Shown piece after piece: positions 9,202-18,749 of a stretch of DNA of 64,000 nt (positions are counted from its first letter, which is position 1; each line of letters begins with the position of its first letter). The translations under genes and the position numbers were made by a program. The notes beneath the pieces were generated by a model that saw only the letters and a program-made list of their open reading frames with translations, was not told the origin of the DNA and did not search any database. The stretch comes from Nigerium sp. (GTDB taxonomy: Bacteria; Actinomycetota; Actinomycetes; Propionibacteriales; Propionibacteriaceae): positions 59,433 to 123,432 of the forward strand of contig JADJTH010000011.1 in assembly GCA_016711325.1 (NCBI GenBank). Reading direction: 5' to 3'.

Positions 9202-9981
9202 GTGCCCGCAGCAAACCGCGAACTCGCCCTCATCGGGATCGGCGCGGGTCATCCCGACTGGGTGACTCTCGCCGCTGTCGAGGCGATCCGGCGTCTCGAC
9301 GTGCTGTTCGTGGTGGTCAAGGAGGGCGAATACGACGACCTCGTCGACGCCCGGCGCGCGATCGTCGCCCGGCACCGTTCGACGCCGCTGCGCACGATCG
9401 AGCTGATCGACCCGCCGCGTCCGTGGCGGACGACGCCCGATTACCCCGCGGCCGTGGCGCGCTGGCGCGAGCAGCGCCTGCGGAGCTGGGGTGCGGCCGT
9501 CGCCGCCGAGCTCGGCGAGGCAGAGGTGGGCGGCTTCTTGGTCTGGGGCGACCCGAGCCTGTACGAGAGCACGCTCGCCATCGCCCAGACGTTGATCGCG
9601 GCGGCGTCCTGGCCGATCGCGTTGAGCGTGCTACCGGGCATCAGTTGCGTGCACGCGCTCACGGCCGCCCACCGGATCCCGCTCAACCGGCAGGGACGCG
9701 CGGTGCAGATCGCGCCGGCCCGACTGCTGGCCGGCGGCATGCCGGGATTCGTCGATGACGTGGTGGTCATGCTCGACGGGCGTCAGACCTTCTCGCTGAT
9801 CGACCCCGCCGGGCTCGACATCTACTGGGGCGCCTACCTCGGGACGCCCGACGAGATCCTGATCGCGGGCGACCTTGCGGGCGTCCGCGACGAAATCCTG
9901 CGGGTACGCGCGGACGCCCTCGCGCGCCTCGGCTGGGTGTTCGACACCTACCTCCTGCGCCGGCGGGACCACGAGGACTGA
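9202..9981 (+). CDS. cobF: precorrin-6A synthase (deacetylating)
   Basis: A 259-residue tetrapyrrole methylase. LALIGIGAGHPDWVTLAAVEAI is the N-terminal SAM-site loop, WGDPSLYESTLAI the second motif, and VLPGISCVHALTAAHRIPLN the third. The inserts and WREQRLRSWG match CobF rather than other precorrin methylases. CobF methylates C-1 of precorrin-5 and releases acetate in aerobic-type cobalamin synthesis. Start GTG at 9202 follows GGAG. It stands alone, apart from any other cob gene in view. No riboswitch precedes it. Confidence 0.85.
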   Translation: MPAANRELALIGIGAGHPDWVTLAAVEAIRRLDVLFVVVKEGEYDDLVDARRAIVARHRSTPLRTIELIDPPRPWRTTPDYPAAVARWREQRLRSWGAAVAAELGEAEVGGFLVWGDPSLYESTLAIAQTLIAAASWPIALSVLPGISCVHALTAAHRIPLNRQGRAVQIAPARLLAGGMPGFVDDVVVMLDGRQTFSLIDPAGLDIYWGAYLGTPDEILIAGDLAGVRDEILRVRADALARLGWVFDTYLLRRRDHED

Positions 9982-10126
9982 CGACTCGGCGCCCGGTTTG
10001 GCGAGCGCAACTACCCCGGGCGACAAGCCCTGCTCGCCACGGTCGCGTGCGCCATCGTCCATGGACGACCTGGGACCGCATGGAGAGACCGGTTGGCGGC
10101 CGGTCTACGGACGTGTTTGGATCTGC

Positions 10127-10274
10127 GTGTCGCAGTGATCGGGAATCCGGTGCGAAACCGGAGCTGTCCTCGCAACTGTGAGTGGGAAGCCGATGTCCAC
10201 GCGCCACTGGAGCATGTCTCCGGGAAGGCGGGCATCGGTGCTGGACCCACGAGCCAGGAGACCGGCTGCGACAC
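10127..10274 (+). ncRNA. cobalamin riboswitch upstream of metE
   Basis: The aptamer core is legible: GGGAATCCGGTGCGAAACCG followed by GAGCTGTCCTCGCAACTGTG, then the CCACTGGAGC and CGGGAAGGC arms, and the conserved end GAGCCAGGAGACC. A perfect 9-bp closing stem pairs GTGTCGCAG (10127-10135) with CTGCGACAC (10266-10274). Such elements switch genes off when adenosylcobalamin is plentiful. Control of the B12-independent methionine synthase is a classic arrangement. Confidence 0.92.
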
Positions 10275-10315
10275 CGGCACACGACCTCCACGAGGGATGG
10301 AGCGAAAGGAAAGAC

Positions 10316-10372
10316 ATGTCCGTTCTCCTCGGAGCGCCCCCGCACACCCTGACCCCGGAGCCAGTCCGATGA
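10316..10372 (+). CDS. 18-aa leader peptide overlapping metE
   Basis: A short frame (MSVLLGAPPHTLTPEPVR) begins at an ATG six bases after a strong AAAGGAAAG ribosome site and ends at a TGA that overlaps the metE ATG (ATGA). The metE start has only a weak GGAG of its own, inside this frame. This suggests that ribosomes load at the leader and re-start on metE, so that the riboswitch could act by hiding the leader ribosome site. Nothing in the peptide points to its own function. The alternative is that metE itself starts elsewhere. Confidence 0.5.
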   Translation: MSVLLGAPPHTLTPEPVR

Positions 10373-12678
10373 CCGCCGCCGCCAACCTCGGATTCCCTCG
10401 CATGGGTCGCGACCGCGAGCTCAAGTGGGCCCTCGAGAAGCACTGGCGCGGCGAGTTGGACGCCGCAGGCCTGGTCGCCGTCGCGTCCGGCCTTCGCCGG
10501 ACACACTGGCAGCTTCAGGCCGACCGTGGACTGGGCCGGGTCCCGGTCGGTGACTTCTCGCTCTACGACCAGGTCCTCGACACGGCCGTGGCGCTCGGGG
10601 CCGTGCCCGAACGGTTCGGTGCGCCCTTCGACGTGGCGTCCGGATCGGCCGCGGCGCTCGAGGCCTACTTCACGATGGCCCGCGGCGCCGCCGGCATCCC
10701 GGCGCTCGAGCTGACGAAGTGGTTCGACACGAACTACCACTATCTCGTCCCCGAGCTGGATGGCGACCAGAGGTTCGCCTACAGCTCGCGCTCGACCGCG
10801 GCCATGCTGGCCGAGGCCCTGGACGCCGGCGTCCCGGCCCGGGCCGTCGTGCTCGGGCCGCTCACCTTCCTCAGGCTGGCCAAGCGGGTCGACGGCGGCG
10901 CCACGATCGACCTCCTGGACGCCGTGCTGCCCGCCTACGAGGCGTGGCTGGGTGACCTGGTGGCGTCCGGCGCGACGGCGATCCAGCTGGACGAGCCCGC
11001 GCTCGTCCTCGACCTCGACGCCGCCGAGGCCGACGGCTACCGGCGGGCCTACGCGCGGCTGCGCGCGGCGTCCGGATCGGTCGAGCTCACCCTGGCCACG
11101 TACTTCGGCGGCCTGGGCGCCAACCTCAGCCTGGCCGTGAGCCTGCCCGTCGACGTGCTGCACGTCGACCTGGTCCGCGCGCCCGGGCAGCTGGACGCCG
11201 TCGCCGCGGCCCTGCCCGCGGGCATGGCCGTGTCGTGGGGCGTCGTGGACGGCCGCAACGTCTGGCGCGCCGATCTGCCGGCCATCGTCGAGCGGCTCGC
11301 TCCCGTCGTGGGCTCGCTCGGCGGCGACCGCGTCCAGATCGCCCCGTCCTGCTCGCTGCTGCACATGCCGTTCGACGCCGACCGCGAGGCCGGGCGCGAC
11401 GCCGAGCTGGCGTCGTGGCTTTCGTTCGCGGTCCAGCGCCTGGACGAGGTCTCGCTCATCGCGCGCGCCCTGTCCGGCGACTCGTCGGCCGACGCCGGCG
11501 TCGCCGCCGCGGGGGCGGCGATCGTGGCGCGCCGGCAGTCGGAGCGTGTCCATCGCACGGCCGTGCGGGCGCGGCTCGCGGAGGTGACGCCGCGATGGGC
11601 GCAGCGGACGTCCACGTACCCCGAGCGGGCGCCGCGTCAGCGGGCCCGCCTCGGCCTGCCGCAGCTGCCCACCACGACCATCGGATCCTTCCCGCAGACG
11701 GCCGACGTGCGCCGCCTGCGGGCCGCCTTTCGCACGGGCGGGCTGGACGCCGCCGCCTACCGGACCGGGCTCGAGGAGGCCACCGCCGCCTGCGTCCGCC
11801 TTCAGGAGCAGATCGGCCTCGACGTGCTGGTGCACGGCGAGTTCGAGCGCACGGACATGGTCGAGTTCTTCGGCGAGAAGCTGGAGGGCTTCGCGACGAC
11901 CGGCTGGGGCTGGGTGCAAAGCTACGGATCGCGGTGCGTGAAGCCGCCGGTGCTGTTCGGCGACGTCGAGCGTCGGGCGCCGATGACCGTGGATTGGTCG
12001 AGTTTCGCCGCCTCGCTCACCGCGAGGCCGATGAAGGCCATGCTCACGGGGCCGATCACGATCCTGCAGTGGTCGTTCGTCCGCGACGACCAGCCCGAGG
12101 CGGTCACCGCGCGCCAGGTCGCGCTCGCGCTGCGCGACGAGGTGCTCGACCTGGAGGCGACCGGGCTACCGATCGTCCAGGTGGACGAGCCGGCCCTGCG
12201 CGAGGGGTTGCCTCTTCGCCGGGCCGAGTGGGACGCCTACCTCGGCTGGGCCACCGAGGCCTTCCGTCTCGCCGTCAGCGGCGTCCGCGACGAGACCCAG
12301 GTGCATACGCACATGTGCTACGCGGAGTTCGGCGACGTCATGGATGCCATCATCGCGCTGGACGCCGACGTGATCTCGATGGAGGCGTCCCGTTCGGGCA
12401 TGGGCCTCCTGACCGACCTGCGCGATGCCGGGTATCCGAACGAGGTGGGTCCGGGCGTGTGGGACATCCACTCCCCGCGCGTCCCGGACGCCGCGGAACT
12501 CGACCGGCTCATCGCCGCGTCGATCGCTCTGCTGGGTTCCGGGCGCCTCTGGATCAACCCCGACTGCGGCCTCAAGACGCGCGGCTGGCCGGAGGTCACG
12601 GCGTCCCTCACCGCGATGGTCGCTGCCGCCAGGCGAGCCCGCACCGAGCCCACCCGCCCCACACATCACTACATCTAG
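10369..12678 (+). CDS. metE: cobalamin-independent methionine synthase
   Basis: A 769-residue MetE with both barrels. The N-terminal barrel holds NLGFPRMGRDRELKWALEKHW and IQLDEPALVLDL. The catalytic C-terminal barrel has TTTIGSFPQT, VDEPALREGLPLRR, THMCYAEFGDV (zinc His and Cys) and WINPDCGLKTRGWPEV (zinc Cys). It transfers the methyl group of 5-methyltetrahydrofolate-polyglutamate to homocysteine. Length is normal for the family. It is controlled by the upstream cobalamin riboswitch, which implies that the organism also has a B12-dependent methionine synthase elsewhere. A 13-bp hairpin downstream probably ends the transcript. Confidence 0.96.
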   Translation: MTAAANLGFPRMGRDRELKWALEKHWRGELDAAGLVAVASGLRRTHWQLQADRGLGRVPVGDFSLYDQVLDTAVALGAVPERFGAPFDVASGSAAALEAYFTMARGAAGIPALELTKWFDTNYHYLVPELDGDQRFAYSSRSTAAMLAEALDAGVPARAVVLGPLTFLRLAKRVDGGATIDLLDAVLPAYEAWLGDLVASGATAIQLDEPALVLDLDAAEADGYRRAYARLRAASGSVELTLATYFGGLGANLSLAVSLPVDVLHVDLVRAPGQLDAVAAALPAGMAVSWGVVDGRNVWRADLPAIVERLAPVVGSLGGDRVQIAPSCSLLHMPFDADREAGRDAELASWLSFAVQRLDEVSLIARALSGDSSADAGVAAAGAAIVARRQSERVHRTAVRARLAEVTPRWAQRTSTYPERAPRQRARLGLPQLPTTTIGSFPQTADVRRLRAAFRTGGLDAAAYRTGLEEATAACVRLQEQIGLDVLVHGEFERTDMVEFFGEKLEGFATTGWGWVQSYGSRCVKPPVLFGDVERRAPMTVDWSSFAASLTARPMKAMLTGPITILQWSFVRDDQPEAVTARQVALALRDEVLDLEATGLPIVQVDEPALREGLPLRRAEWDAYLGWATEAFRLAVSGVRDETQVHTHMCYAEFGDVMDAIIALDADVISMEASRSGMGLLTDLRDAGYPNEVGPGVWDIHSPRVPDAAELDRLIAASIALLGSGRLWINPDCGLKTRGWPEVTASLTAMVAAARRARTEPTRPTHHYI

Positions 12679-12713
12679 TGATGCTTGCCCTGGGCAACCA
12701 CAAGGTGTAGGTT
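12666..12713 (+). promoter_or_regulatory. paired NrdR-like boxes around an nrd promoter
   Basis: TCACTACATCTAGTGA (12666-12681) resembles the NrdR box consensus ACACWATATATWGTGT. A weaker match, CCACAAGGTGTAGGTT, starts 32 bases later (12698-12713), the spacing typical of NrdR sites. A promoter fits between and over them: TTGCCC (12685-12690), 17 bases, TAGGTT (12708-12713). The first box overlaps the metE stop codon. Assignment rests on pattern and spacing only. Confidence 0.5.
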
Positions 12714-12717
12714 TCAC

Positions 12718-12752
12718 GGGTCGCCCAGGGCCACCCACCCCCTGGGCGACCC
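12718..12752 (+). terminator. strong hairpin between metE and nrdI
   Basis: GGGTCGCCCAGGG pairs perfectly with CCCTGGGCGACCC over 13 bp with a 9-base loop (CCACCCACC). There is no T-run, as is common in actinobacterial terminators. It probably ends metE transcription. If the nrd promoter lies at 12685-12713, the same hairpin would sit at the 5' end of the nrd message. Confidence 0.7.
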
Positions 12753-12783
12753 GGCTCGCGACTGAGAAGGAAAGGACGACGAC

Positions 12784-13242
12784 GGTGCACCTGGTCTACT
12801 TCTCCTCGGCGTCCGAGAACACTCACCGGTTCGTCACCAAACTCGACCTGCCGGCCACCCGGATCCCGCTACGCGCCGGCGAGACGGCGCTGGCCGCCGA
12901 GCCGTTCGTCCTGGTCGTCCCCACCTACGGCGGCGGCAATCAGGGCGGCGCGGTGCCCAGGCAGGTGATCCGTTTCCTCAACGTTCCCCGCAACCGCGCG
13001 CTGATCCGGGGTGTCATCTCCGGGGGCAACACCATTCCGGACGGGCGTACTGCCTGGCCGGCGACATCGTGGCGGCGAAATGCCAGGTGCCGCACCTGTA
13101 CCGATTCGAACTGATGGGCACACCCGACGATGTCGCGTGCGTCCGCGAAGGGCTGACCAGATCATGGCAACAACTCTGCTCACCGACACCGGAGTCGAAC
13201 CCGTCGGCGAGGTCGACTACCACGCACTCAACGCCCTGCTGA
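12784..13242 (+). CDS. nrdI: flavodoxin-like NrdI, frameshifted
   Basis: MHLVYFSSASENTHRFVTKL and VLVVPTYGGGNQGGAVPRQVIRFL are the FMN-binding loops of NrdI, the reduced flavodoxin that activates the manganese cofactor of NrdF. Near 13037 one base is missing after VISGGNT; the other frame continues GRAYCLAGDIVAAKCQVPHL and YRFELMGTPDDVACVREGL, as in intact NrdI. The C-terminus runs about 80 bases into nrdE. Start GTG at 12784. The break is probably a sequencing slip, since nrdE is damaged the same way. Confidence 0.85.
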   Translation, partial: GAPGLLLLGVREHSPVRHQTRPAGHPDPATRRRDGAGRRAVRPGRPHLRRRQSGRRGAQAGDPFPQRSPQPRADPGCHLRGQHHSGRAYCLAGDIVAAKCQVPHLYRFELMGTPDDVACVREGLTRSWQQLCSPTPESNPSARSTTTHSTPC

Positions 13243-15316
13243 ACCTCTACGACGAGTCGGGGCGCATCCAGTTCGAGGCCGACCGCCGGGCCGCCCACCA
13301 GTACTTCCTGCAGCACGTCAACCAGAACACGGTGTTCTTCCACTCGCTGCGCGAGAAGCTCGACTACCTCGTCGAGCACCACTACTACGAGCCCGACGTG
13401 CTGGATCAGTACGACTTCTCGTTCATCAAGGGGCTGTTCAAGCGGGCGTACGCGAAGAAGTTCCGGTTCCCGACGTTCATGGGGGCGTTCAAGTACTACA
13501 CGTCCTACACGTTGAAGACGTTCGACGGCAGCCGCTACCTCGAACGCTTCGAGGACCGCGTGTGCATGGTCGGGCTCGCCTTGGCCGCCGGCGACCAGGT
13601 CCTCGCCGAGCGGATCACCGACGAGATCATGACCGGGCGCTTCCAGCCCGCGACGCCGACCTTCCTCAACGCGGGCAAGGCCCAGCGCGGCGAGCTGGTG
13701 TCGTGCTTCCTGCTACGCGTCGAGGACAACATGGAGTCGATTGCGCGCGCCATCAACTCGTCGCTGCAGCTGTCCAAGCGCGGCGGCGGCGTGGCACTGT
13801 CGCTGACGAACCTCCGCGAGATCGGCGCACCGATCAAGAAGATCCAGAACCAGTCCTCGGGCGTGGTCCCCGTGATGAAGCTTCTCGAGGACTCCTTCTC
13901 GTACGCCAACCAGCTCGGCGCCCGCCAGGGTGCCGGCGCGGTCTACCTGCACGCGCACCACCCCGACATCCTGCGCTTCCTCGACACCAAACGCGAGAAC
14001 GCCGACGAGAAGATCCGGATCAAGACGCTGTCCCTGGGCGTCGTCATTCCCGACATCACGTTCCAGCTCGCCCGCGACAACGAGGACATGTACCTGTTCA
14101 GCCCCTACGACATCCAACGCGTCTACGGGGTGCCGTTCACCGACATCTCGATCACCGACAAGTACCGCGAGCTCGTGGACGACGGCCGGATCACCAAGAC
14201 CAAGATCAACGCACGCACGTTCTTCCAGACGCTCGCCGAGATCCATCCGAGTCGGGTTACCCCTACCTCGTGTTCGAGGACACGGTGAACCGGGCCAACC
14301 CCATCGACGGCCGGATCACCATGAGCAACCTGTGCTCCGAGATCCTGCAGGTATCGACGCCGTCGACCTACCACGAGGACCTGGGCTACGACCGGATCGG
14401 CAAGGACATCTCCTGCAACCTCGGCTCGCTCAACATCGCGCTGGCGATGGACTCCCCCGACTTCGCCCAGACGATCGACGTCGCCGTCCGCGCCCTCACC
14501 GCCGTCTCCGACCAGTCCGACATCGCCTGCGTGCCGAGCATCGAGCGCGGCAACGCCATGAGCCACGCGATCGGGCTCGGCCAGATGAACCTGCACGGCT
14601 ACCTGGCGCGCGAATCGATCCATTACGGCTCCGACGAGGGCCTCGACTTCACCAACCTGTACTTCTACGCGGTGACCTACCACGCCATCGCGGCGTCCTG
14701 CCGGATCGCCCGCGAGCGCGGCGTCCGCTTCGACGGCTTCGAGCGCTCGACGTACGCGTCCGGGGAGTACTTCGCGAAGTACGTCGACGGCGACTGGACG
14801 CCGCGCACCGAGAAGGTGGCCGCGCTGTTCGTGGCGTCCGGCATCCACCTGCCGACGCCGGACGATTGGCGGGCGCTGGCGTCCGAGGTGGCCGAACACG
14901 GCCTGTACAACCAGAACCTGCAGGCCGTCCCGCCGACCGGCTCGATCAGCTACATCAACCACTCGACGAGCTCGATCCACCCGATCGTGTCGAAGATCGA
15001 GATCCGCAAGGAGGGCAAGATCGGGCGCGTCTACTATCCGGCGCCGTTCATGACGAACGACAACCTGGAGTACTACCGGGACGCCTACGAGATCGGCCCC
15101 GAGGCGATCATCGACACCTACGCGGAGGCGACCAAGCACGTCGACCAGGGGCTGTCGCTGACGCTGTTCTTCCCCGACAACGTGACCACGCGCGACCTGA
15201 ACAGGGCCCAGATCTACGCGTGGCGCAAGGGCATCAAGACCCTGTACTACATCCGCCTGCGCCAACTCGCCCTCGAAGGTACCGAGGTCGAGGGCTGCGT
15301 GAGCTGCATGCTCTGA
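13164..15316 (+). CDS. nrdE: class Ib ribonucleotide reductase alpha subunit, frameshifted
   Basis: About 717 residues once a one-base gap near 14253 is bridged (frame TFFQTLAEI to ESGYPYLVFEDTVN). It has the N-terminal cap without an ATP cone, SLQLSKRGGGVALSLTNLRE, the active-site NLCSEILQ cysteine, SCNLGSLNIALAM and the C-terminal shuttle EGCVSCML. It reduces ribonucleoside diphosphates together with NrdF. The gene is normally indispensable when no other reductase is present, so the frameshift is most simply a sequencing error. Start ATG at 13164 lies inside nrdI. Confidence 0.92.
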
Positions 15317-15337
15317 TCACGAGGAGAGACGAGACAC

Positions 15338-16312
15338 ATGACCGACAAGGTGAAGCTGCTGCACGGCGTCCAGGCCATCAACTGGAACCGGATCTCCGAC
15401 GACAAGGACCTCGAGGTCTGGGACCGCCTTACCGGCAACTTCTGGCTGCCCGAGAAGATCCCGCTGTCCAACGACATTCCGTCGTGGCGGACGCTCAAGC
15501 CGCACGAGCAGCTGATGACGACGCGCGTGTTCACGGGCCTGACGATGCTCGACACGATCCAGGGCACGGTGGGCGCGGTGTCGCTCATTCCCGACGCCCG
15601 GACGCCGCACGAGGAGGCCGTCTACACGAACATCGCGTTCATGGAGTCGGTGCACGCCAAGAGCTATTCGTCGATCTTCTCGACGCTGATCTCGACGGCC
15701 GAGATCGACGACGCGTTCCGCTGGAGCGAAGAGAACGAGCACCTGCAGCGCAAGGCGCGGATCATCCTCGATTTCTATTACGGCGACGATCCCGAGAAAC
15801 GCAAGGTGGCGTCCACCATGCTGGAGTCGTTCCTGTTCTACTCGGGGTTCTACGCGCCGATGTATTGGTCGAGCCACGCGAAGCTGACGAACACGGCCGA
15901 CCTGATCCGGCTGATCATCCGCGACGAGGCCGTGCACGGCTACTACATCGGCTACAAGTTCCAGCAGGCGCTCGCCGAAGCCGATTCCGCGCGCCGCGAC
16001 GAACTCAAGGACTACACGTTCGAGCTGCTGTACGAGCTGTACGACAACGAGGAGAACTACACCGAGGACCTCTACGATCCTCTGGGGCTGGCCGAGGACG
16101 TCAAGATGTTCCTGCGCTACAACGCCAACAAGGCCCTGATGAACCTCGGCTACGAGGCGCTGTTCCCCAAGGCCGCCACCGCGGTGTCGCCCGCGATCCT
16201 CGCGGCGCTGTCGCCTAACGCCGACGAGAACCACGACTTCTTCTCGGGCTCGGGGTCGAGCTACGTCATGGGCAAGGCGGTCAACACCGAAGACGAGGAC
16301 TGGGACTTCTGA
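15338..16312 (+). CDS. nrdF: class Ib ribonucleotide reductase beta subunit
   Basis: An intact 324-residue NrdF. The metal-ligand helices are visible: ESVHAKSYSSIF and RDEAVHGYYIGYKFQ, with an EENEHLQRKA helix between. It houses the dimanganese-tyrosyl radical assembled with NrdI. It lies 21 bases after nrdE behind GAGGAGAG. The C-terminal tail ENHDFFSGSGSSYVMGK and DEDWDF docks into NrdE. Confidence 0.96.
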   Translation: MTDKVKLLHGVQAINWNRISDDKDLEVWDRLTGNFWLPEKIPLSNDIPSWRTLKPHEQLMTTRVFTGLTMLDTIQGTVGAVSLIPDARTPHEEAVYTNIAFMESVHAKSYSSIFSTLISTAEIDDAFRWSEENEHLQRKARIILDFYYGDDPEKRKVASTMLESFLFYSGFYAPMYWSSHAKLTNTADLIRLIIRDEAVHGYYIGYKFQQALAEADSARRDELKDYTFELLYELYDNEENYTEDLYDPLGLAEDVKMFLRYNANKALMNLGYEALFPKAATAVSPAILAALSPNADENHDFFSGSGSSYVMGKAVNTEDEDWDF

Positions 16313-16343
16313 CGCCGGGGCGTCCGGATCCGAGGGGATGCGC

Positions 16344-16361
16344 ACCGAGCGTACGCTCGGT
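16344..16361. promoter_or_regulatory. 18-bp perfect palindrome, TetR-type operator candidate
   Basis: ACCGAGCGTACGCTCGGT is identical to its reverse complement. Palindromes of this length and composition are common TetR-family sites in actinobacteria. It lies 32 bases after nrdF and 34 bases before the IS1380 element, so any gene it once controlled may have been separated from it by the insertion. No regulator lies next to it. Confidence 0.5.
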
Positions 16362-16394
16362 CGAGGTGCTCAGGTGCTCGGTGTCCGCGCTGAG

Positions 16395-18033
16395 CCCTGA
16401 TCCACCGGCGTGGTGGCGGGTCTGGGCGTGGCATGGGGCGAGGTGATCGTTCTGAGCAGGGAGGATGGTGATTGCTGAAGTCGCCGTCCACCGCATCGAA
16501 GGGTCACCTCGTAAGTGAAAGCCTCTCACACGATCCGTCCGGTGTTCGATGACCCGAACCTGGTGTCTGCTGCTGGTCTGGTGCCGGCGTTGCGGTTGGC
16601 TGAGTCCGCTGGCCTGTATGACCTGCTGGAGGAACGGTTGAGCGTGCCGTCGGCGAACGCGACCGTGAAGGCGGCCAGCGTGGTGGGCGGGATGCTTGCC
16701 GGCGCGGACAGTATCGATGACCTCGACGTGTTGCGGCACGGGGGCATGGACAGGTTGTTCACCGGGGTGCGGGCGCCGTCGACGTTGGGTACGTTCCTGC
16801 GCTCGTTCACGCACGGCCACGTGCAGCAGCTCGACGCCGTCGGCGCAGGTCTGCTGGCCGGCCTTGCCGGCAGGGTGCCCGGCGTCCTGGCAGGCGCCGA
16901 CATCGAACAGGGGCTGGCGTTCCTCGATGTCGACGACACCATCCGGGAGGTCCACGGGTACCGCAAGCAGGGCGCCGGCTACGGCTACACGAGGGTGCGG
17001 GGATTGAACATCCAAATTGCTGCCCTGTCGACCCCGTTGGCAGGCCCGGTGATCACCCGCGCCCGACTCCGCAAGGGCAACACCGGCTCCGCGCGGGGCG
17101 CCGGCAGGATGGTGGCCCAAGCCGTCACCACCGCCCGTGCTGCTGGCGTGCGGGGTCGGATCCTGTGCCGGGCCGACTCGGCGTACTACGGGTGGGCGTT
17201 CGTCGGGGGCGCGCTACGAGCGAACGCGTGGTTCTCGGTCACCGCCCGGATGACCAAGACCGTCACCCGAGCAATCGCCGGCCTGGCCGAGGACGCCTGG
17301 CAGACCATCAAGTACCCCCACGCCGTCTGGGAGGAAGCCGAACAACGCTGGATCTCGGATGCGGAGGTTGCCGAAGTCGAGTTCGTGGCGTTCACCGGCC
17401 GACGCCAGCACCAGCACGTGCCCTGCCGGCTGGTCGTGCGCCGGGTCAAACGGATCCAGCCGCTCGCCTCCGATGGCAGTGAGCAGGGCGAACTGTTCGC
17501 CGCCTACCGGCACCACGCATTCATCACCAATTCCTCTTTCACTACGGTCGAGGCCGATCAGCTCCACCGCGACCATGCGATCGTGGAACAGGTCATCGCC
17601 GAACTCAAGAACGGCCCCCTGGCCCACCTGCCGTCGGGGAAGTACGCCGCCAACGCCGCCTGGGTGAGCCTGGCGGTGATCGGGTTCAACATCGCCCGAG
17701 CCGCCGCGGTCGCCGCCGGCCTGGCCAAGGCCCGATGGGCCACCCTGCGCCGTCAGATCATCCAGGTCCCGGCACGGATCGCCGCCACCGGTCGACGACT
17801 CGTCCTCCACCTACCCACACACTGGCCCTGGGCCCACGCCTGGGAAGCCCTCCACGCCCGCGCGACCAGCCCACCCCAGCCGGTCACGCCCTGACCACCC
17901 AGCCCCAGCAGGCGCAACCAAGGACCCCCAGTGGAGAAGCCGGACAGACCGGCAGGACCACCACGCCCACACCCGAAATGCCGTCAACAACGACGCGAAC
18001 CATCCCCAAGAAATCACAGTCGGTGGATCAGGG
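16395..18033 (+). mobile_element. IS1380-family element, copy 1
   Basis: A 1639-bp element. Ends are CCCTGATCCACCG on the left and its inverted match CGGTGGATCAGGG on the right. Flanking direct repeats CTGAG (16390-16394 and 18034-18038) fit the 4-5 bp target duplications of the family. The transposase frame is intact. Copy 2 at 44509-46147 has the same length and opposite orientation. Confidence 0.93.
16515..17894 (+). CDS. IS1380-family transposase (copy 1)
   Basis: A 459-residue DDE transposase. Catalytic contexts: FLDVDDTIREVHGYRKQG, CRADSAYYGWAF and HAIVEQVIAELKNGPLAHLP, followed by the IS1380 signature around ANAAWVSLAVIGFNIARA. It differs from copy 2 at four residues seen here (Thr/Ala after DRLF, Ile/Thr in GADxEQ, Asn/Asp in ELKxGP, Glu/Arg in HAWxALHAR). 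Start is GTG at 16515. Confidence 0.94.
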   Translation: MKASHTIRPVFDDPNLVSAAGLVPALRLAESAGLYDLLEERLSVPSANATVKAASVVGGMLAGADSIDDLDVLRHGGMDRLFTGVRAPSTLGTFLRSFTHGHVQQLDAVGAGLLAGLAGRVPGVLAGADIEQGLAFLDVDDTIREVHGYRKQGAGYGYTRVRGLNIQIAALSTPLAGPVITRARLRKGNTGSARGAGRMVAQAVTTARAAGVRGRILCRADSAYYGWAFVGGALRANAWFSVTARMTKTVTRAIAGLAEDAWQTIKYPHAVWEEAEQRWISDAEVAEVEFVAFTGRRQHQHVPCRLVVRRVKRIQPLASDGSEQGELFAAYRHHAFITNSSFTTVEADQLHRDHAIVEQVIAELKNGPLAHLPSGKYAANAAWVSLAVIGFNIARAAAVAAGLAKARWATLRRQIIQVPARIAATGRRLVLHLPTHWPWAHAWEALHARATSPPQPVTP

Positions 18034-18100
18034 CTGAGTCAGCGTGAAGGATCGCGGCTGGCAGACCAACCACAGACCTTCACCATCCGGGCCTCACCCG

Positions 18101-18616
18101 TCAGTCGTGCGGATCGCGGGCCGGCGGGACGGCCGCACGGTCGCCGAAGAGCAGTTCGGTCATGATGACGTGGACGCGTTCGACGTGCGGTACGTCGGGC
18201 AGGGACAGCGGCGACTCGGACGCCGTGGAGAACACCAGCGTTCCGCAGCCCAGCATCCGATCGGTCAGCGAGTGCTCGTACTCGACGTTGTTGATGCGGC
18301 TGAGCGGCAGGTCGTGTCCGCGCTTGTTCAGGATGCCGTGGCGGGTGATCACGCGCCGGTTGGTCACGGTGTAGGTCGACGTCCACCACCGCAGGAACGG
18401 CAGCAGCACGAAGGCGATCGCGAGAACGATCGCGATCGCGGCGACGGCCAGGCCGGCCAACGGCTGGGACTCCTGCGGCAGCAACGCCAACGCCGCGCTG
18501 ACGGCCGCCACGAGGATAATCAGCACCAGCACCGGCCCGATGAGCGCCTTGCCGTGGGTGCGCAGATGCAGCACCACGCGCTCGTCGGCACCGAGGAACC
18601 TCTTGGGCAAGCTCAT
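18101..18616 (-). CDS. PH-domain (bPH2-type) membrane protein
   Basis: About 171 residues. Two hydrophobic segments (ALIGPVLVLIILVAAVSAALALL and LAVAAIAIVLAIAFVLLPFL, reading from residue 25) are followed by a bacterial PH domain: YTVTNRRVITRHGILNKRGHDLPLSRINNVEYEHSLTDRM in outline, with the usual 'rRvi...G...r....plsri..v' pattern. The role of these proteins is not known. The start is the ATG at 18616; the upstream extension lacks family similarity. Confidence 0.85.
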   Translation of the reverse strand: MSLPKRFLGADERVVLHLRTHGKALIGPVLVLIILVAAVSAALALLPQESQPLAGLAVAAIAIVLAIAFVLLPFLRWWTSTYTVTNRRVITRHGILNKRGHDLPLSRINNVEYEHSLTDRMLGCGTLVFSTASESPLSLPDVPHVERVHVIMTELLFGDRAAVPPARDPHD

Positions 18617-18749
18617 GGCTCCATCGTGGCACGCCGACAAGCCACGGTGCACGAGCGCCGAACGGGGCATCGAACGGACCGGCGCAGGGCATGGAACGGG
18701 GCGGCGTCCGAGCCGGACGCCGCCCCGCACGGCCCTCAGGTCAGGGGCG

